DNA from: Roseiarcus sp963816065
GTDB taxonomy: Bacteria; Pseudomonadota; Alphaproteobacteria; Rhizobiales; Beijerinckiaceae
Length of the DNA: 64,000 bases
Direction: 5' to 3'
Assembly: GCA_963816065.1 (NCBI GenBank)
Contig: CAWFJG010000009.1
Span: forward strand, 124,001-188,000
Within the stretch, counting starts at the first letter, position 1, and each line of letters starts with the position of its first letter. The translations under genes were made by a program, and so were the position numbers. Positions 46,142 through 56,161 of the stretch are shown here, one piece after another. The notes below the pieces were generated by a model. It saw only the letters and a program-made list of their open reading frames with translations, did not search any database and was not told the origin of the DNA.

Positions 46142-46887
46142 CTACGATGTCCCGACGCCGCCGCCGGTTGTCGCAATCACGTCCGTGCTGACCCAGGCGA
46201 GCTTCAACCACCCCCGGATCGGGAACGGGGACTTCGGATCGGTCGACACGGTCTGACTTGGCAGAGTAGCGAGCGGCGTGAAGGGCGCCACGTTCGCCGC
46301 ATCAAGCGCGGAAGTGGGAGGCGCTTCGAAAAAGCGAAACGCGACGTTGTCGCTCTCCTGCTTGTCCTTAATCCAGAGAGCCACCTTTGCCCAAGACGAA
46401 ATGTTCGCGCCATCTTTCTCGGCCTGGCTCACCAATGCGCCTATGCTCAGGTCTTGCCAGCGGGGCGGCGGCTCTCCCAAGCTCGGATAGCTGACGGAAT
46501 TCATTGTTAACGCATAAAAGGATCCCTCGACTTGAGGCGAGTCGCAATGACGCTTTCGTCGAGCGTATGTGCCGGTTGGCCTTCATAGCGATACGGCCGA
46601 GCGGAGCACGATAAAGCTGCAAGTTTACGCTCGGCATAGTAGCGCGCTGGGCCTAACTCGCCGCGGAGGATTTCCCCGAGTGAGAATTTGTTAGCCATAG
46701 CTTTGTATATGTCGCGCTCCCTTCGAGCAAAGTCATCAGTATATCCGAATTCAGTCTCAAGGATCTTTAATTCGATGATGACACGCTTCTCCTCGAAAAA
46801 GTAATCCGCGTTCTCGCGCGTCGATGGGCCAAAGCGTTCATCTACTCGTGCTCCACCCGAGCCGATCGGACAAAACGATCGAAGCAT
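46142..46887 (-). CDS. PD-(D/E)XK-like protein, broken by two frameshifts
   Basis: Two adjoining open frames (46507-46887 and 46142-46504) appear to be one gene. The first has NADYFFEEKRVIIELKILET, with Asp then, 12 residues on, a Glu-Leu-Lys motif, as in PD-(D/E)XK nuclease cores. The link to the second frame reads RGILLCVNNEF in the third frame, and the second continues ISSWAKVALWIKDKQESDNV and FRFFEAPP. The two frames differ by one base each way. Base use is AT-richer than neighbours. The family is unnamed to me and a nuclease role is inference. Confidence 0.5.
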
Positions 46888-47391
46888 CGCTCATCGGCTG
46901 GACCTCGCTCGCTTGCCCAATCATTCATTTGCCCAACCTCCTCGCAGGCTCTTAGCACTTTTCGAGATCGACGTGTCCCGTAGGCCCAGCCCCAATGGAC
47001 ACGGCGTGAGCCACGCACCAAATTCGTGGGAACCGCCCGCGCGCCGGCCTTGGACCTGAGCCTCTGGCGGCTCCGAGCGAACGCCGGCGTCGCGGCGGCT
47101 GAGGAGCCCGCCCGACGCAGCGGCGCCATGAGAGGTTGGCTCCCGTTCGTTCCAAGGGCTTGAGGCCATGCTCCGACAGTCGCGGAGAGATTTCGTCAAG
47201 CGTTTCGTCGTCGGCGGCCTCGATCTTGCGGGCAACTCTTCGTGATGACCTCGAATGTGATCGTGACCGGAATGCGTTGCGCCATCACCTGATAGCGACC
47301 GACATTCTGCTGAAATTCGGTCGAGCTGTTTTGGCTTGGCCCCCGACGGTCATGGAGCGGTGGTCGAGAACTCGAGGCGTGAGACATTTTC
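46888..47391. other. Accessory spacer, nothing recognised
   Basis: Between the broken PD-(D/E)XK-like gene and the repeat-rich gene. It holds short frames on both strands without ribosome sites. The segment near 46960-47120 has mixed composition and may be insertion debris, but no transposase motif was seen. Confidence 0.4.
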
Positions 47392-47420
47392 TTGCCATCC
47401 GGATCGTCTTGGCGTATATT
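47392..47420 (+). promoter_or_regulatory. Sigma-70-type promoter TTGCCA-N17-TATATT
   Basis: TTGCCA (47392-47397), a 17-base spacer and TATATT (47415-47420), 27 bases before the GTG at 47448. A near-consensus promoter in an otherwise GC-rich region. AAGGAG lies between it and the GTG. Confidence 0.65.
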
Positions 47421-47447
47421 CTGATAATCACAAGGAGTACAAAGCCC

Positions 47448-48803
47448 GTGTCCGCTTGTCTCGAAACCCCGGAGCCCGCCCCGCCCGCCGATCCGTCGAC
47501 GGAGGCGCGCGTTGCGCGGCTCGCCAAGTTCAAGCGCGAGCAACTGATCGTCGACTACCTCAACCGCGGCGTGTCGGTCGCCGAGATCGCGGCGCAGATC
47601 GACGTCGGCGAGAAGCGCATGCGCGCGATCATCCGCGAGATCCTCGCCCGCCGCATGCCGCTTCCGCCCGAAGAGTTCGTGGCGATCCAGGTCGGCCGGC
47701 TCAACGAGGCGATGCTGATCGCCTTCAGCGCCATGGCGCCGACCAATCTCAGGGCGGTCGATCGGGTGGTGAAAATCGTCCGCGCGCTCGACCGCTATCA
47801 CGGCTTCGTCCCCGCCGCCCGGCGGCGCCTTGCGCCGGACTCCCTGCCGGCCCGCGGAGCTGGACGCGCTGGCCAAGGGGCCGAGGCGGACGTTCGGGCG
47901 CTGGCCTTTCAGATGGGATTGGCCCTGCACGACGGAGGTCCATTGACCGCCGCGCTTGCCGGCTTCAGCTCCGACGAAAGCCAGCTCCCGGCCGCCGCGG
48001 AGACGCTTTCGACGGAAAAGGCGCGGCCCGATTTGTATGCCCGCTTCCGCCGGCAAGACGAGGCGGACCTCCCGGCGACGCCCGCGCGGACCGGCCGACC
48101 GCGCGACGCGCGCCCGGAGGATCCGGTGCAAGCCCTTGAAACTATGGATTCCGCGCCCGGGAATTCGGCGCCCCGACCGGCAGGCTGCGATCCCGCCCTT
48201 CCGGCTGCGACGGAGCGGCTGGATGCCCGCCTTCGCGGGCGCGACGACGGCCGCCGGGGCGGCGAGCGCCCGGAAATTCCGCTGCAAGCCCTTGAAAACA
48301 TGGATTCCGCGCCCGGGAATTCGGCGCCCCCGCCGGCAGGCTGCGATCCCGCCCTTGCGGCTGCGACGGAGCGGCTGGATGCCCGCCTTCGCGGGCGCGA
48401 CGACGGGCGCCGGGGCGGCGAGCGCCCGGAAAATCCGCTGCAAGCCCTTGAAAACATGGATTCCGCGCCCGGGAATTCGGCGCCCCAACCGGCCGGCTGC
48501 GATCCCGCCCGGGACGGCGACGGTCCGGCGGCCGGCGCCGCCCTGCTTCCGGCGGAGACGGAGCGGCGCTATCTCGATGCCCGTCTTCGCGGGCGCGACG
48601 ACCGGCGCGAGGGCGACGAGCGCCCGGAAATTCCGGTGCAAGAGCCTGAAAAGACAGGTTCCGGGGTTGGAAATGGCGCCCTCGAGGCCGCGGCGCCGCC
48701 GGCGTCCGAATACCCTGTCGTCAACATCAAGGTTCCGACCCCGGAGGGCGGCTTCCGGATCGCGCGGGTCCGGATGACGCCGAACGGCCTGATGGCCGCG
48801 TGA
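47448..48803 (+). CDS. HTH protein with in-frame 52-residue tandem repeats
   Basis: A 451-residue protein starting at GTG 47448 (MSACLETPEPAPPADPSTEA), with AAGGAG upstream. Residues about 20-130 are well ordered: FKREQLIVDYLNRGVSVAEI, AAQIDVGEKRMRAIIREILA (HTH-like) and AVDRVVKIVRALDRYHGFVP. From about residue 225 to 400 the sequence is three-plus copies of a 52-residue unit such as LQALENMDSAPGNSAPPPAG and ERLDARLRGRDDGRRGGERP. The last 35 residues (YPVVNIKVPTPEGGFRIARV) look conserved again. The family of the N- and C-terminal parts is unknown to me; the middle is probably repeat insertion. Confidence 0.65.
   Translation: MSACLETPEPAPPADPSTEARVARLAKFKREQLIVDYLNRGVSVAEIAAQIDVGEKRMRAIIREILARRMPLPPEEFVAIQVGRLNEAMLIAFSAMAPTNLRAVDRVVKIVRALDRYHGFVPAARRRLAPDSLPARGAGRAGQGAEADVRALAFQMGLALHDGGPLTAALAGFSSDESQLPAAAETLSTEKARPDLYARFRRQDEADLPATPARTGRPRDARPEDPVQALETMDSAPGNSAPRPAGCDPALPAATERLDARLRGRDDGRRGGERPEIPLQALENMDSAPGNSAPPPAGCDPALAAATERLDARLRGRDDGRRGGERPENPLQALENMDSAPGNSAPQPAGCDPARDGDGPAAGAALLPAETERRYLDARLRGRDDRREGDERPEIPVQEPEKTGSGVGNGALEAAAPPASEYPVVNIKVPTPEGGFRIARVRMTPNGLMAA
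48125..48651 (+). repeat. 156-bp direct repeats carrying GCCCGC-CTTC-GCGGGC hairpins
   Basis: Units start at 48125, 48281 and 48437 (period 156) and a diverged one at 48635. Each contains GCCCGCCTTCGCGGGC or a close variant, a short palindrome. Read on the minus strand they encode the VVAPAKAGIQ-type string found in dispersed palindromic repeats of proteobacteria. All insert in frame into the HTH gene. Confidence 0.8.
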
Positions 48804-48913
48804 CCGCGCCGGCCGGGAGGCGCTCGGGTAGACTTCAAGCCAATGTGAGCGCGGAGTCGCCGGCCGCGCCTTGTCGCGGGCTCGACCCGTGCGCCAGAAG
48901 GACCAGCCTAAAA

Positions 48914-50333
48914 ATGCGCCCCGCCGTCCTCACCGCCCTCATCGTCGCCACCGCGCTGTTCATGGAGAACATGGACGGCACGGTGATCTCGACCTCGTTG
49001 CCGGCGATCGCCCACGATCTCCGCCAGGACCCGATCGTCCTCAAGCTGGCGCTGACCTCCTACATGCTGACCCTGGCGGTGTTCATCCCCGCCTCGGGCT
49101 GGGTCGCCGACCGGTTCGGGGCGCGGACGGTTTTCTGCTCCGCGATCGTCGTGTTCACCGTCGGCTCGATCCTCTGCGGCGCCTCGACCTCGCTCGAGAC
49201 CCTGATCGCCGCCCGCATCTTTCAGGGCCTCGGCGGCGCGATGATGGTCCCGGTCGGGCGGCTCGTGCTTCTGCGCAGCGTGGAGAAGACGCGATCTGGT
49301 CGACGCGTTGGCCTACCTGACCGTCCCGGCGCTGCTCGGGCCGGTCGCGGGACCGCCGCTCGGCGGTTTCATCACCACCTACTTCCACTGGCGTTGGATC
49401 TTCTGGATCAACGTGCCGATCGGCGCGCTCGGGATCGCCCTGTCGCTGAGATACATCGCCAATCTGCGCGAGGAGGTCGTGCCGCGTTTCGATTTCACCG
49501 GATTTCTCCTCTCGGGCGCCGGTCTTCTCGGGCTGATCTCCGGCCTGTCGCTGATCGGCCGCGGCATGGCGCCGGGCTGGGAGGTGACGGCGCAGATCGC
49601 TGCGAGCCTGGCCCTGCTGGCGCTCTACGTCCGGCACGCGGGCCGCAACGAGGACGCGATCCTCGACCTCGAGCTCCTGCGCATTCCGACCTTCTTTTCC
49701 GGCGTGGTCGGCGGCCTGATCTTCCGCATCGGCATCGGCGCGCTGCCGTTCCTCCTGCCGCTCCTGTTGCAGATCGGCTTCGGCATGACGCCGTTCCAGT
49801 CCGGCGCCTTGACCTTCGCCACGGCGCTCGGCGCGATGGCGATGAAGTTCACCGCGTCGACCGCGCTGCGCTGGTTCGGCTTTCGGCGGACGCTGATCGT
49901 CAACGCGCTCATCTCCGGCGCCTTCATGGCGTCCTACGCCTTGTTCACCTCCACGACGGCGCACTTGCTGATCTTCCTGGCGCTGCTGGCCGGAGGCTTC
50001 TTCCGCTCGCTCGAATTCACCGCCCTCAACGCCCTCTCCTACGCCGACATCGATCCGCCGCGGATGAGCCGGGCGACCAGCTTCGCCAGCGTCTCCCAGC
50101 AGATGTCCGGCGCGGTCGGGATCGCGGTCGCCGCCGTCTGCATCCAGCTCATCCAGGCTGGCTTCGGCGACGCGGCGCTCGCGGCGCGCGATCTTTCGCT
50201 CGCCTTCGTCGGCGTGGCCGTCATCTCCAGTCTGTCGACGCTGATCTTTGTGACGCTGAAGCCCGACGCCGGGGCGGCCCTGGCGGCGAGGGCGCCGGCC
50301 CAGGAAGAGGGCGCGGCGGCGCCCGCCGAATAG
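48914..50333 (+). CDS. MFS drug exporter, EmrB/QacA-like DHA2 type (one frameshift)
   Basis: About 472 residues, about 14 membrane helices. MENMDGTVISTSLPAIAHDL is motif D1-like; GWVADRFGARTVFCSA is motif A; RIFQGLGGAMMVPVGRLVLL is motif C/B region. After a break near 49290 come LTVPALLGPVAGPPLGGFIT, WRWIFWINVPIGALGIALSL and a normal C-terminal half ending AAAPAE. It exports toxic compounds by proton antiport. ATG at 48914 is used; no clear ribosome site. No membrane-fusion partner is adjacent, so it probably acts alone. Confidence 0.88.
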
Positions 50334-50433
50334 GCGTTCGAGGGCGGCCGGTCCGTCGCCCCCGCATGACGCACTGTCGAAGCGCCGCATCGCCGATGCT
50401 ATGTTCAGGCCCCACACGGAATCGGACCCCTTC

Positions 50434-50943
50434 ATGCTCGCGCGCAGATTGGCCCTCGCGATCGCTCTCGGCGCTGCTTTCGTCGGCTCGCAGGGGCCGG
50501 AGTTCGCCCAGCAATACCGCCAGCGCCTCGGCGGCGCCCTCGACGAGATCAGGGGGATGGTGGTCCAGTTCGACGCCGAGGCCGTAAGCCAGGGGTTGAC
50601 GCCGGCCGAAGGCGTTCGGCGTCTCGAGGCCAGCAGCGATCCGCTGGTGCAAAAGCGCGGCGAGGCCATGGAGCGGACCGTGGCCCGCGCCGACCGGCTG
50701 GAGGCGCAGATGAAGGCGATGACCTCGGCCGGCCCGCTCGCCCGCCTCTACGTCCTGGTGACGAATTTCGATCCCGGCGTCGCCCGCGCCGCGCTCGACG
50801 CCTACGAACCCGCGGCGCCGTTCACCGCCGAGGCGCTCGCCACGGCCGGCGTCGCCGGTTTCATCGGCTGGGCGGCGACGCATCTCGCAGCCTGGCCGTT
50901 CCGCCGCCGCGCTCGAGCGGCGTCCTCGGCGGCGTCGGCATGA
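50434..50943 (+). CDS. DUF2937 family membrane protein
   Basis: A 169-residue protein with two membrane segments, LARRLALAIALGAAFVGSQG at the N-terminus and ALATAGVAGFIGWAATHLAA near the C-terminus. GPEFAQQYRQRLGGALDEIR is the DUF2937 signature, and a helical periplasmic or cytoplasmic loop follows (GEAMERTVARADRLEAQMKA). Found widely in alphaproteobacteria; no known function. The start is 50434 (Met of MLARRLA); an in-frame ATG at 50401 would add 11 residues. Confidence 0.82.
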   Translation: MLARRLALAIALGAAFVGSQGPEFAQQYRQRLGGALDEIRGMVVQFDAEAVSQGLTPAEGVRRLEASSDPLVQKRGEAMERTVARADRLEAQMKAMTSAGPLARLYVLVTNFDPGVARAALDAYEPAAPFTAEALATAGVAGFIGWAATHLAAWPFRRRARAASSAASA

Positions 50944-50952
50944 GACAGGCCA

Positions 50953-51174
50953 TCACCGCCAGCGGCGAACGCCGTCGTTGGGGCGCAAGCCGCGGCCGGC
51001 CGGCGGGCATAGCTCGGAGACCGATCCGTCGCCGGCGTCGTCTGTCGGGGCGAAGAGCAGAAACACGAAGTCGTGGTCGGGGCGGACCTTGGGAACCAGG
51101 ATCGTCCGCGACCTCGTTGCGTCGGGCGGATCGATCATCGTGGCGATCCCGTGGTTCGGTGCGTGCTTGGTCAT
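50953..51174 (-). CDS. Small hypothetical protein with a strong ribosome site
   Basis: A 73-residue protein, MTKHAPNHGIATMIDPPDAT followed by SRTILVPKVRPDHDFVFLLF and a basic end. AGGAGG lies nine bases before the ATG at 51174, which is good evidence that it is translated. Unknown family; the TILVPKVRPDHDFVFLLF segment is hydrophobic-beta-like. It is convergent with DUF2937, ten bases apart. Confidence 0.5.
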   Translation of the reverse strand: MTKHAPNHGIATMIDPPDATRSRTILVPKVRPDHDFVFLLFAPTDDAGDGSVSELCPPAGRGLRPNDGVRRWR

Positions 51175-52020
51175 TGTCAGCGCCCTCCTGTTTTCGCAGC
51201 GCGCCGTCGTGGGCCGCCCTCGGCGCGCTGGCGCGGCGCCGGTTGGTCGGTTCAACGGACGGCCGTTGCAGCCATTCGCCCCATCGGGCCGGCAATCCCG
51301 TCGCGCGCGTTTTTGCGCCCGGCCCTGTCTCAGGTCATCGGATTGCGGAGGGGGCAGCGTGTCCTGCTGCAACCTGTCTGTGGGAGGAGTGGATTCCGCA
51401 ACCCGATGACGACGTAGAGTAAGCGCCCATGTCGGCTGCTTTGCAACTAACAGATTTGTGGAGGAACCTAGCATTTCTGCAGAAGCTCAGGTTGTGCGCC
51501 CGGGCTGCAACCGGACAAGAGGCCGAACGAATCACCGCCGTCGAGCAGCCGCCTTACAACCCCCGAAACACGGGGCGACGCCAAGTCCAAGTCACGCGCC
51601 GAACGATGCGACAGGCTGCCGCTGACCGTCGTGCTGGACCGTCGCGCCGCAGCGTTCGCGTCCCGCCCCTTGGGCTTTTGCGCGTCAATTTGCGCCCAAT
51701 TCCGCTCAGCGGACGTACCGGGAGCTCGAAGGCGGCCGGAGCGAAAGTCGAGCCGCCCGGGCGCCGGCGCGGTATTCATATTGATGGAATAGCGCCGCCG
51801 TCTTTTTTGAGATCGCGCGCCCGCATAGTCTTTTGACAGCGGCGGGAGGCGCGAAAGACATCAAGCCTAGACGCTGCTTTTGTCCCTATCGTTAGGTCAC
51901 CTTTTTTTGCGAAGTCAAGAAGTCGTGAACGCGACGATCGGCGATTTGCGCTGGATTTACGTGCGCTTAAAGCCCCGCGATTAGCCTTCCCGGGACGAAG
52001 ACCAATCGCAGGACCGGTCC
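51175..52020. other. Long spacer without a confident gene
   Basis: About 850 bases between the small ORF and the GGDEF-EAL gene. Open frames on both strands (for example 51429-51836 plus) look Arg/Pro-rich and lack ribosome sites. TTTTTTTGCG near 51902 and AT-richer patches near 51840-51920 may hold the promoter of the downstream gene. Nothing else recognised. Confidence 0.4.
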
Positions 52021-54778
52021 TTGCACGCCGAATCGCACATCGGAGCGGACGATCGATCCGCCGAGACTCCTCTCGGCAAACTCGAGCGCGCCCTCGGCGC
52101 GGCCCGCGAGGCCGTCATCCGCGAGCAGGACGCCCTGATTGACGACCTCGCAGCGCAGACCCTCCGTTTCAGGACCGTCATCCGGTTGGTCAAGGAGGGC
52201 GTCGCCTTCTTCGACGAGGCCGGCCGGCTCGTCGTCGCCAACAAAAGCTACGCCGAGATCTACCAACTCGGTCCCGAAGAGGCGCGCCCGGGCGCCGCCG
52301 CGCCCGAACCGATTCAGCGGCTATTCCGCGAGGACGGATTCGCGGCAACTCGGTGCCCGTCGCGGGGCGAGTCGGCATGCGCCTGGACCCGCCGGCCATT
52401 CGGGGAGTGCGAGGCCGACGCGGAGATGTCCTGCGCGCATGGAGAGCTTCCCTGCTTCAGAAAGAAGATGTTCGACTTCCCGGACGGTCGATTTGTGGAA
52501 GTCCTGATTGCGCATGTGCCTGGAGGCTGTGTCTCGACCCATCGCGATGTGACGGCGGTCCGCCAGCGAGAGTCGCTCGCGGCCGAGCGGGTGTCGCTTC
52601 AGACGCTGATCGATCTCGTTCCCGACAACTTGTGGCTCAAGGACGCGCAAAGCCGGTTCGTCATCGCCAACGACGCGACTGCCCGTCGGATGGGCTATGC
52701 ATCGCCGGCGAACCTGCTCGACAAGACCGATCTCGAGCTTTGCCCGCCGGAAACCGGGCAAAAGTACTTCGCCGACGAGCGGCGCATCGTCGAAACCGGA
52801 GAGCCGTTGATCGATTGCGAGGAGTACGTCATCGCGCCGGACGGGCGGAAAGTGTGGATCTCCTCGACGAAAGTGCCGCTTTTCGCCGATGACGCGGGTC
52901 GCCGGACTGGTGGGCGTCTCGCGCGACATCACCGCGCGCAGGCTCGCCGAGACGGCTGCGCGACGGGCAGGCGCGTATCCTCGAAATGATCGCGACCAAC
53001 GCCCCGCTTCCCGACATCCTCGACTGCCTGACGAGGTCGATCGAATCGCAACTGACCGATGTTCGGAGTTCCGTGCTGTTACTCGACGAGGACGGCGTGC
53101 ATTTGCGCCACGGCGCCGCGCCGAACCTTCCCGAAGCTTATATCAAGGCCATCGACGGGGCCGAGATCGGACCGGACGCAGGCTCCTGCGGCGCAGCAGC
53201 CTACGGCCGGGAGCCAGTCGTCGTCGCCCGACGTCACCATCGATCCGCATTGGGCGCGCTATCTGGATCTCGCAACCGCGAACGGGATTCGCTCCTGCTG
53301 GTCGGCGCCGATCCTGTCTCATCAGGGACAGGTGCTGGGGACGTTTGCGCTGTATTCGGAGCATGTGCGCGATCCGAGCGAAGCCGAATCGCGCCTCATC
53401 GACGTCGCCACCAAAATCGCCGGCATCGCCATCGAGCGCAAGCTGGCCGAGGAGCGCATCCAGTTCATGGCGACCCATGACGCCCTGACGGAACTGCCGA
53501 ACCGCGCCCTGCTCAAGGACCGCCTGACCCAGGCGCTGCTGCTCGCCGAACGTCATGACCGGTGGGCGACCGTCATCTTCATCGACCTCGACAATTTCAA
53601 GTATGTCAACGACAGTCTGGGTCACAACGCCGGCGACGATCTCTTGAAGGCGATGGCCCAGCGCATGCTCGAATGCGTGCGGGCGACGGACACGGTGGTC
53701 CGGCTCGGGGGCGACGAGTTCGTGGTCGTGCTCGGCGATCAGGTGAAATCCCTCGAAGCGATCACCGACACGTTGCGCCGGCTGCAGATCGGCGATCGCT
53801 TCGCCGATCGAGCTTTGCGGGCATGGGCTGCGCGTAACCGGAAGCCTCGGCGTGGCGATCTTTCCCAACGACGCGAGCGACGCCGAAGCGCTGCTCGCCA
53901 ACGCCGACGCGGCGATGTATCGGGCGAAGGAAAACGGCCGCGACAATTTCCAGTTCTACCGGCCGGAGATCAATCTCCGGCTCCAGGAAAAGTTCAGCAT
54001 GCAGGAGGCGCTGCGGCTCGCGCTGACTGCCCAGGAGTTCGTCCTGCACTACCAGCCGCAGCTCGACTTGCACACGGGAACGATCCTCGGGGTCGAGGCG
54101 CTGATCCGATGGCGCCATCCCACCCTGGGGCTTCTGCCGCCCGCGCGTTTCGTTCCGCTTGCCGAAGAGACCGGCCTGATTACGGGGATCGGCGCATGGG
54201 TCATCAACGAGGCCTGCCGCCAGGCGCAAGCGTGGCGCAAGGAGGGGATGCCGCCCATCCGGATGAGCGTCAACGTCTCAGCCCGGCAGTTTCGGGAACG
54301 GGGTCTGACCGGCGTCGTCGCCGCGGCGCTGAACGACAGCGGACTCGATCCGCGTCAGCTCGAGCTCGAGCTGACCGAAAGCATGATCATGCAGGACGTC
54401 GACCAGGCGCTCGGCACGATGGAGGAATTGGAGCGGCTCGGGGTGCAATTGTCGATCGACGATTTCGGCACCGGCTATTCGAGCTTGGCGGCGCTCAAAA
54501 CCTTCCCCGTCGGGCGCCTGAAGATCGACATGAGCTTCATCAAGGGCCTGCCGGACGACGAGGACGACAGGACAGTCGCCGCCGCCGTAATCTCGCTCGG
54601 CCAGAAGCTGAAGCTCAAGGTGATCGCCGAGGGCGTCGAAACGGCCGAGCAGGCCGATTTCCTGCGCAGCAACCGTTGCGACGAGATGCAGGGCTACCAC
54701 CTGAGCAAGCCGATCCCGGCTGACGAGTTCGCCGCGTTCCTAACGCGCTGGGGCATGGAGGCAGGGACCCTCTCCTGA
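52021..54778 (+). CDS. PAS-PAS-GAF-GGDEF-EAL cyclic-di-GMP enzyme (frameshifts)
   Basis: About 910 residues in all. PAS 1 (LRFRTVIRLVKEGVAFFDEA), PAS 2 (LIDLVPDNLWLKDAQSRFVI), a GAF domain (LTRSIESQLTDVRSSVLLLD to LVGTFALY-like LGTFALYSEHV), then GGDEF with MATHDALTELPNRALLKDRL and the signature LGGDEFVVVL, and EAL with GVEALIRWRHPTLGLLPPAR, LELTESMIMQDV and DDFGTGYSSLAALKTFPVGR. Both catalytic motifs are intact, so it may make and break c-di-GMP. Breaks near 52345, 52895, 52955, 53215 and 53790-53830. The start is unclear: TTG 52021 is used. No neighbours indicate the signal. Confidence 0.85.
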
Positions 54779-54888
54779 TCCCTCGCTAGACGCGCAAGCG
54801 CCCGGTCCAGGATCGCCTACGTTTGCCGCCCGGACGCCCGATCTGGGAAGAGCTTGACAGCCCGCGCTGCGGGAGCCGACAAGCCCGC

Positions 54889-55678
54889 ATGTCAAGCCTC
54901 GTCGACCTCATTGGCAACACGCTGCCCGATCTCGCGATCCTGGCGGTCTCGGCGCTTGGCTTCGCGGTGTTCGGCGGGGCGGTGGCGTGGCTGTCGAACC
55001 GGCTCTGGTTCCGCCGCTGGCCGCAACACGCGGCCTACGACGACAAGCTTGCCGACACCGCCCATTCGAGCCTGTTGGGGCTCTCCGCCTTTGTGCTCGC
55101 GCTGATGATCACCAATGGATTGTCGAGCCTCGCCAGGACGGAGGCCAACGTGCGGCAGGAAGCCGGGGCGGTCTATCGCCTGGGGCGCCAACTCGACGCC
55201 CTGGGACCCCCGGCCGCCGGGGCGAAGGCCGCGCTTTTCGCGTACAGCCGGGACGTCAGCGGGGACGAATGGCGACGGCTCGGGAGCGCGCCGAACACAC
55301 TCTCGCCGCTCGCCCAGGCCGACCTCGACGAACTTTGGTCGAACTCTGCGCACGCTGCAGCGGAGCCTCGACGCGGCCGACCCGAGACGCGGCGATCTCA
55401 CGGTCTACGCGGGGAGGATCGAGTCGCTGCGCCAGTCCCGTCTGGCCAACTCGACCAGCAACATTCCCGGCATTTTCTGGCTCATCCTCATGATCTTCGT
55501 CGCTGTGACCTCGTTCCTGTCCGGCCGCGAGACGCCGAAGGGTTTCGGCCTGCAGGTGAACGTAATCCACATGGCTGCGCTTGGGCTCGCGGTCGGCCTG
55601 GTCATCGTCCTCGACAACCCGTTCCGGGGCGAGACGAGCATCGCCTCGACGATCATCGGGCAGGCGCTCGGGCCGTAA
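54889..55678 (+). CDS. DUF4239 (bestrophin-like) membrane protein (one frameshift)
   Basis: About 262 residues, four predicted membrane helices: LAILAVSALGFAVFGGAVAW, SLLGLSAFVLALMITNGLSS, then, after a break near 55340, IFWLILMIFVAVTSFLSGRE and VIHMAALGLAVGLVIVLDNP. DDKLADTAHSSLLGL and RTEANVRQEAGAVYRL in the cytoplasmic region are DUF4239 hallmarks. Function unknown; bestrophin-like fold suggests a channel. ATG at 54889 has no strong ribosome site. It follows the cyclic-di-GMP gene but need not be co-transcribed. Confidence 0.78.
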
Positions 55679-56161
55679 CGGGCGCAGCGCCAGTCTTCCA
55701 TCGCGCCATCGCGGCTAATCCCGCAGTTCAACTCAGGGTGACGAGAGTGATCGTCCGCACCTGGCCGGGCGATTCGACGTAAACCTGGAAATCAGGCCGC
55801 CGAGAAGGCTAACGAAAGAAGCGATCAGGCGCCTGACGACACTGTTGTCTTCCGGCAAACTCAAACGCCCGACATGGATTCGACGAAATTCAACTTTGGA
55901 ACCATTCGCCGACGGCGCGTAGTCTTGCTGGAGGCGGCATGATGACTGTTGTTAGTCTACCGTCGTCCTGGCGGCCCACGCCGGCGGCTGCGCCAGAGGG
56001 ACCCCAATGGATTTGGATTTCCTCAGGCCTGCGCGGCGGTGCATCGGGCTTCCGCGAAAAGCCCCTGAAGGACCGGGTTGATGTGCTTGGAATTCCTTGG
56101 ATTCTCTCGTCCGAATCGGGCCTTTTCAATGGGTTACGAGGGCTGGCGAGGCAAAAAATAA
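55679..56161. other. Spacer left of the IS1595-family element
   Basis: No confident gene. A frame from 55939 reads through IPWILSSESGLFNGLRGLAR near 56090-56150, just before the IS; it is not supported by a ribosome site. AAAAATAA (56154-56161) is the probable target-site duplication. Confidence 0.4.

Noticed and set aside
48125..48651. A CRISPR array
   Set aside because: The repeats are long (156 bp), adjoining and coding, with no short unique spacers and no cas genes.
51429..51836. A 135-codon plus-strand frame
   Set aside because: Arg/Pro-rich, no ribosome site, no domain, and in a spacer of mixed composition.
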